From assembly GCA_947259685.1 (NCBI GenBank), contig CAMYNC010000090.1, positions 1 through 15,278 of the forward strand: a stretch of 15,278 bases of DNA. The letters are read 5' to 3'. The notes below the pieces were generated by a model. That model worked only from the letters and a program-made list of their open reading frames with translations, did no database searches and was not told the origin of the DNA. Each line of letters begins with the position of its first letter. Within the stretch, counting starts at the first letter, position 1. This stretch comes from an uncultured Desulfuromonadales bacterium. Lineage in GTDB: Bacteria; Desulfobacterota; Desulfuromonadia; Desulfuromonadales; Geopsychrobacteraceae. Of the stretch, positions 13,901-15,278 are shown one piece after another. The position numbers and the translations under genes were made by a program.

Positions 13901-14078
13901 GCACCAAGTCAGCGCTGGCGCCGACATAGACGGTGGTCACCGTCACCGCGGCATTTTCGCTGCGCGGGTACTGGCGTACATTGAGACTGCGGACCGCCTG
14001 TAGACCGGCAATGATGATCAGCAGGCTGACCACCAGCGCCAGCACCGGTCGGCGAATAAATAGATCGGTAAAGCCCAT
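10974..14078 (-). CDS. RND-family efflux pump, inner-membrane permease (HAE1 type)
   Basis: 1034 residues, full length for an AcrB-type transporter. An N-terminal transmembrane helix (about 12-30) follows FIRRPVLA, then the first porter domain (NVRQYPRSENAAVTVTTVY, TTPLERAIAAADG). TM2-6 lie around 340-490 with the proton-relay pair D401-D402 in GLVVDDAIVMVENIERH. The second porter domain is at about 555-840, and TM8-12 follow with K925 in GLVAKNGILVVEFANK, the relay lysine. The closing motif RLRPILMTSAATIAGHFPL is typical. Driven by the proton gradient, it should export drugs, solvents or other amphiphiles together with the upstream adaptor and an outer-membrane channel not encoded here. ATG 14078 lies five bases after the adaptor stop. 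Confidence 0.95.
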   Translation of the reverse strand: MGFTDLFIRRPVLALVVSLLIIIAGLQAVRSLNVRQYPRSENAAVTVTTVYVGASADLVRGFITTPLERAIAAADGIEYIESQSAQGLSTINVRLKLNYDAIKALSEISSKVDQVRNDLPPEAEVPIINVESADSRFAAAYLSFTSDILKQNEITDYLVRVVQPRLSALEGVQRADILGARTFAMRIWLKPERMAALNVSPAQVRQALAGNNVLAALGRSKGSLIQVNLIADTNLNTIGEFEQLVVREENGAIVRIQDIADVVLGAENYDTEVRFSGQTAVFMGIWPLPNANSLDVIKRVRVEMAKIQGDLPGGLQARIAYDATAYIDSAIREVIKTLSETLLIVIVVIFLFLGSLRSALVPVVAIPLSLIGAVFLMQVFGFTINLLTLLAVVLSVGLVVDDAIVMVENIERHIRNGEKPLQAALLGARELISPIIATTLVLAAVYAPIGLQGGLTGSLFREFAFTLTGAIVVSTIVALTLSPIMSGKLLKPGAAERGLAGRISRGFDRLRNFYSRLLDASLRSRPAVYLIWLVIAALCIPMFTMSAVELAPTEDQGVIFGIIDAAANATLDQTSIYAAAANRAFMSVPETDFTFQITSPSSGFGGMVTKPWEERERTVFEILPQVQGMLHGIPGIRMFPVTPPALPGGGDFPVEFVLASTAEHEQILEFAKQIQLKAMQSGMFAFPPLIDVKVDQPQAEFVIDRDRVATLGLNLQQVAADLGGMVGGNFVNRFDISGRSYKVIPQVQRIDRLNPEQLKQIYITGPAGELVPLSTVASIRNSTVPRSLNRFQQLNAVKISGVSVRPLEEALQFLEAEAAKILPEGYVLDYTGESRQLRAEGNQFLPTFALAIALIFLTLAAQFNSFRDPFVILAGSVPLAMFGALIFTFLKMPDPNVPFWTAGWTTTLNIYSQVGLVTLVGLVAKNGILVVEFANKLQEQGRTKLEAVREASLVRLRPILMTSAATIAGHFPLTLVTGAGAESRNSIGLVLVGGMAIGTLFTLFVVPSLYMLFAKDHSHDRHSPATTEPAVTKP

Positions 14079-14083
14079 GGCGG

Positions 14084-15211
14084 TCAGTTATTCTCTGGCT
14101 TGGGGTTCAGCTTGAATTCAGGGGCCAGGGTGTTATCCACCACCACCGCCTGGCCGTTGCGCAGCTTGAAAACCCCGGTGCTGACCAAGGTTTCTTCCCC
14201 TTCCAGACCGGAGAGTACGTTGATGAAATCACCCCGCTTGCCGCCCAGGCGGACGAACTGCTGACGCAAGGCCAGCTGGGGCTTGCCGTCTTCAGCAGCT
14301 TTCTCTTCAACGATAAACACCGAATCACCGAAGGGGGCGTAGAGAACCGCAGTGGCTGGAATCGCCAGCACCGCTTGTTGCTCTGGCAGGACCACCTCGA
14401 CGCTGACGAACATCCCCGGCCGCAGGCTTTCATCCTGATTGCTCAGGGTCGCTTGCACGCCGATGTTACGGGTCGCGGCATCGACCTGCGGATTGACCGT
14501 GGTGATTTGACCACTGAACTGGCGATCCGTGATGCCGGCGAGGCTCACCCGCACCGGAACGCCGGCTTTGAGCTGCTGCAACTGTTGCTGGGGGAGCATA
14601 AAGTCGACAAAAATCGGATCAAGGTTCTGCAGGCTGACGATCGGATCCCCCTCGCGGAGCATCTGTCCCAAGTTGACCAGGCGGATGCCGAGTCGGCCGG
14701 CAAAGGGCGCCCGGAGGGTCTTTTTGCCAATTCGGCTGCGCAGGCTGTTGAGGGCGGCCAGGGCCTGCTGATAAGCGGCCTGGGCCCTGTCCAGTTCGGA
14801 TTCGGAGACCAGTTTTTCGCCGATCAGCCGCTTGGTCCTTTGCAGGGATTGTTCTGCCAGTTTCAGGGTCGCTTCAGCACCCGGCAGTTCAGCACTCTCG
14901 GAACTGGTATCCTGGCGGAGCAGTAACTGTCCTTGTTTGACCATGCTACCGGGGGTAAAGGCGATTTCGACGATTTTCCCCGGTAACTCGGCGGCCACCT
15001 CGACCCCCTGTACGGCGGTCAGGCTGCCGACTGCGGTCAGCAGGTTTTCCCAGTTCTCGGTGCTGACTTTGGCGGTGGTAACCGGTTCTGGAGGCATGGC
15101 AAAATGGCTGCTGGCTTCAACCATCTTGACGATCTGTAGCGCCTTGATGCCAGCGATCACACCGATCAGCAGCGCGAGGCCGAGGATGGCGATAAGAAAT
15201 TTTTTAATCAT
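14084..15211 (-). CDS. RND efflux periplasmic adaptor (membrane fusion protein, HlyD family)
   Basis: 375 residues. An N-terminal membrane anchor (4-22) has no lipobox Cys. The first lipoyl half-motif (VEVAAELPGKIVEIAFTPGS, about 70-89) is followed by GQLLLRQD, an alpha-helical hairpin (about 105-160, Gln/Ala/Leu rich), and the second lipoyl half (RAPFAGRLG, then VNLGQMLREGDPIVSLQ, 167-195). The beta-barrel and membrane-proximal domains complete the protein. It links the pump to an outer-membrane channel. ATG 15211 has AGAAG four bases upstream. First gene of the operon in this window. The 67 bases before it (15212-15278) show no clear promoter or regulator gene. Confidence 0.93.
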   Translation of the reverse strand: MIKKFLIAILGLALLIGVIAGIKALQIVKMVEASSHFAMPPEPVTTAKVSTENWENLLTAVGSLTAVQGVEVAAELPGKIVEIAFTPGSMVKQGQLLLRQDTSSESAELPGAEATLKLAEQSLQRTKRLIGEKLVSESELDRAQAAYQQALAALNSLRSRIGKKTLRAPFAGRLGIRLVNLGQMLREGDPIVSLQNLDPIFVDFMLPQQQLQQLKAGVPVRVSLAGITDRQFSGQITTVNPQVDAATRNIGVQATLSNQDESLRPGMFVSVEVVLPEQQAVLAIPATAVLYAPFGDSVFIVEEKAAEDGKPQLALRQQFVRLGGKRGDFINVLSGLEGEETLVSTGVFKLRNGQAVVVDNTLAPEFKLNPKPENN

Positions 15212-15278
15212 TGATCTTCTGTCGTTGGCAAAAAGATAGAAAGAAACGGGACATTGATATCTGAACAGTTTAAGGTTT

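Overview
The window reads as chromosomal DNA of a Gram-negative anaerobe, most likely a Desulfuromonadales/Geobacterales relative (Desulfobacterota). This is inferred from several features together: a multiheme lipocytochrome c, a second lipocytochrome c, a GEMM-type c-di-GMP riboswitch, a rhodanese with an in-frame TGA at the catalytic cysteine position, and an inner-membrane RND efflux system. No rRNA, tRNA, CRISPR array or transposase gene was seen.

Layout. 1-780 (+): the end of a polar amino-acid ABC permease. 826-3721 (-): an intrinsic terminator, a pentaheme lipocytochrome with a clear sigma70 promoter and a 13-bp palindrome on its -35 box, and a 432-residue membrane-anchored protein of unknown function. 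3862-5220 (+): a tight three-gene operon of LEA-type lipoprotein, YchJ-like SEC-C protein and CYTH-domain triphosphatase. 5399-5830 (+): a monoheme lipocytochrome c. 5926-6570 (-): a YkgJ-type cysteine-cluster protein. 6843-8238 (+): the most interesting segment, with a possible promoter, a c-di-GMP-I riboswitch, a terminator-like hairpin, a small DUF3303-like protein, and a rhodanese-ferritin fusion. In that fusion TGA (7624-7626) replaces the active-site Cys codon and is followed at the right distance by a GGUC-loop hairpin, so it is read here as a selenoprotein. 8307-9595 (-): a trypsin-like protease and a small lipoprotein that resembles the protease's own N-terminal domain. 9854-10020: a palindromic MITE-like element with TA flanks. 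10018-15211 (-): an efflux operon (adaptor, RND pump, 29-residue membrane peptide, YaeQ, GIY-YIG protein).

How it fits together. The + strand unit at 6876-8238 appears to put a redox/sulfur selenoprotein under c-di-GMP control. The aptamer is almost canonical and carries a compensatory swap of a core base pair. A nine-pair alternative helix between the aptamer's 3' part and the foot of the terminator gives a simple OFF-switch model. The efflux operon carries a tiny transmembrane peptide directly behind the pump gene, a position that invites comparison with pump-associated small proteins such as AcrZ. Cytochromes, rhodanese and ferritin-like domains fit a respiratory, redox-active anaerobe. 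All assignments come from reading the sequence; no database search was run.
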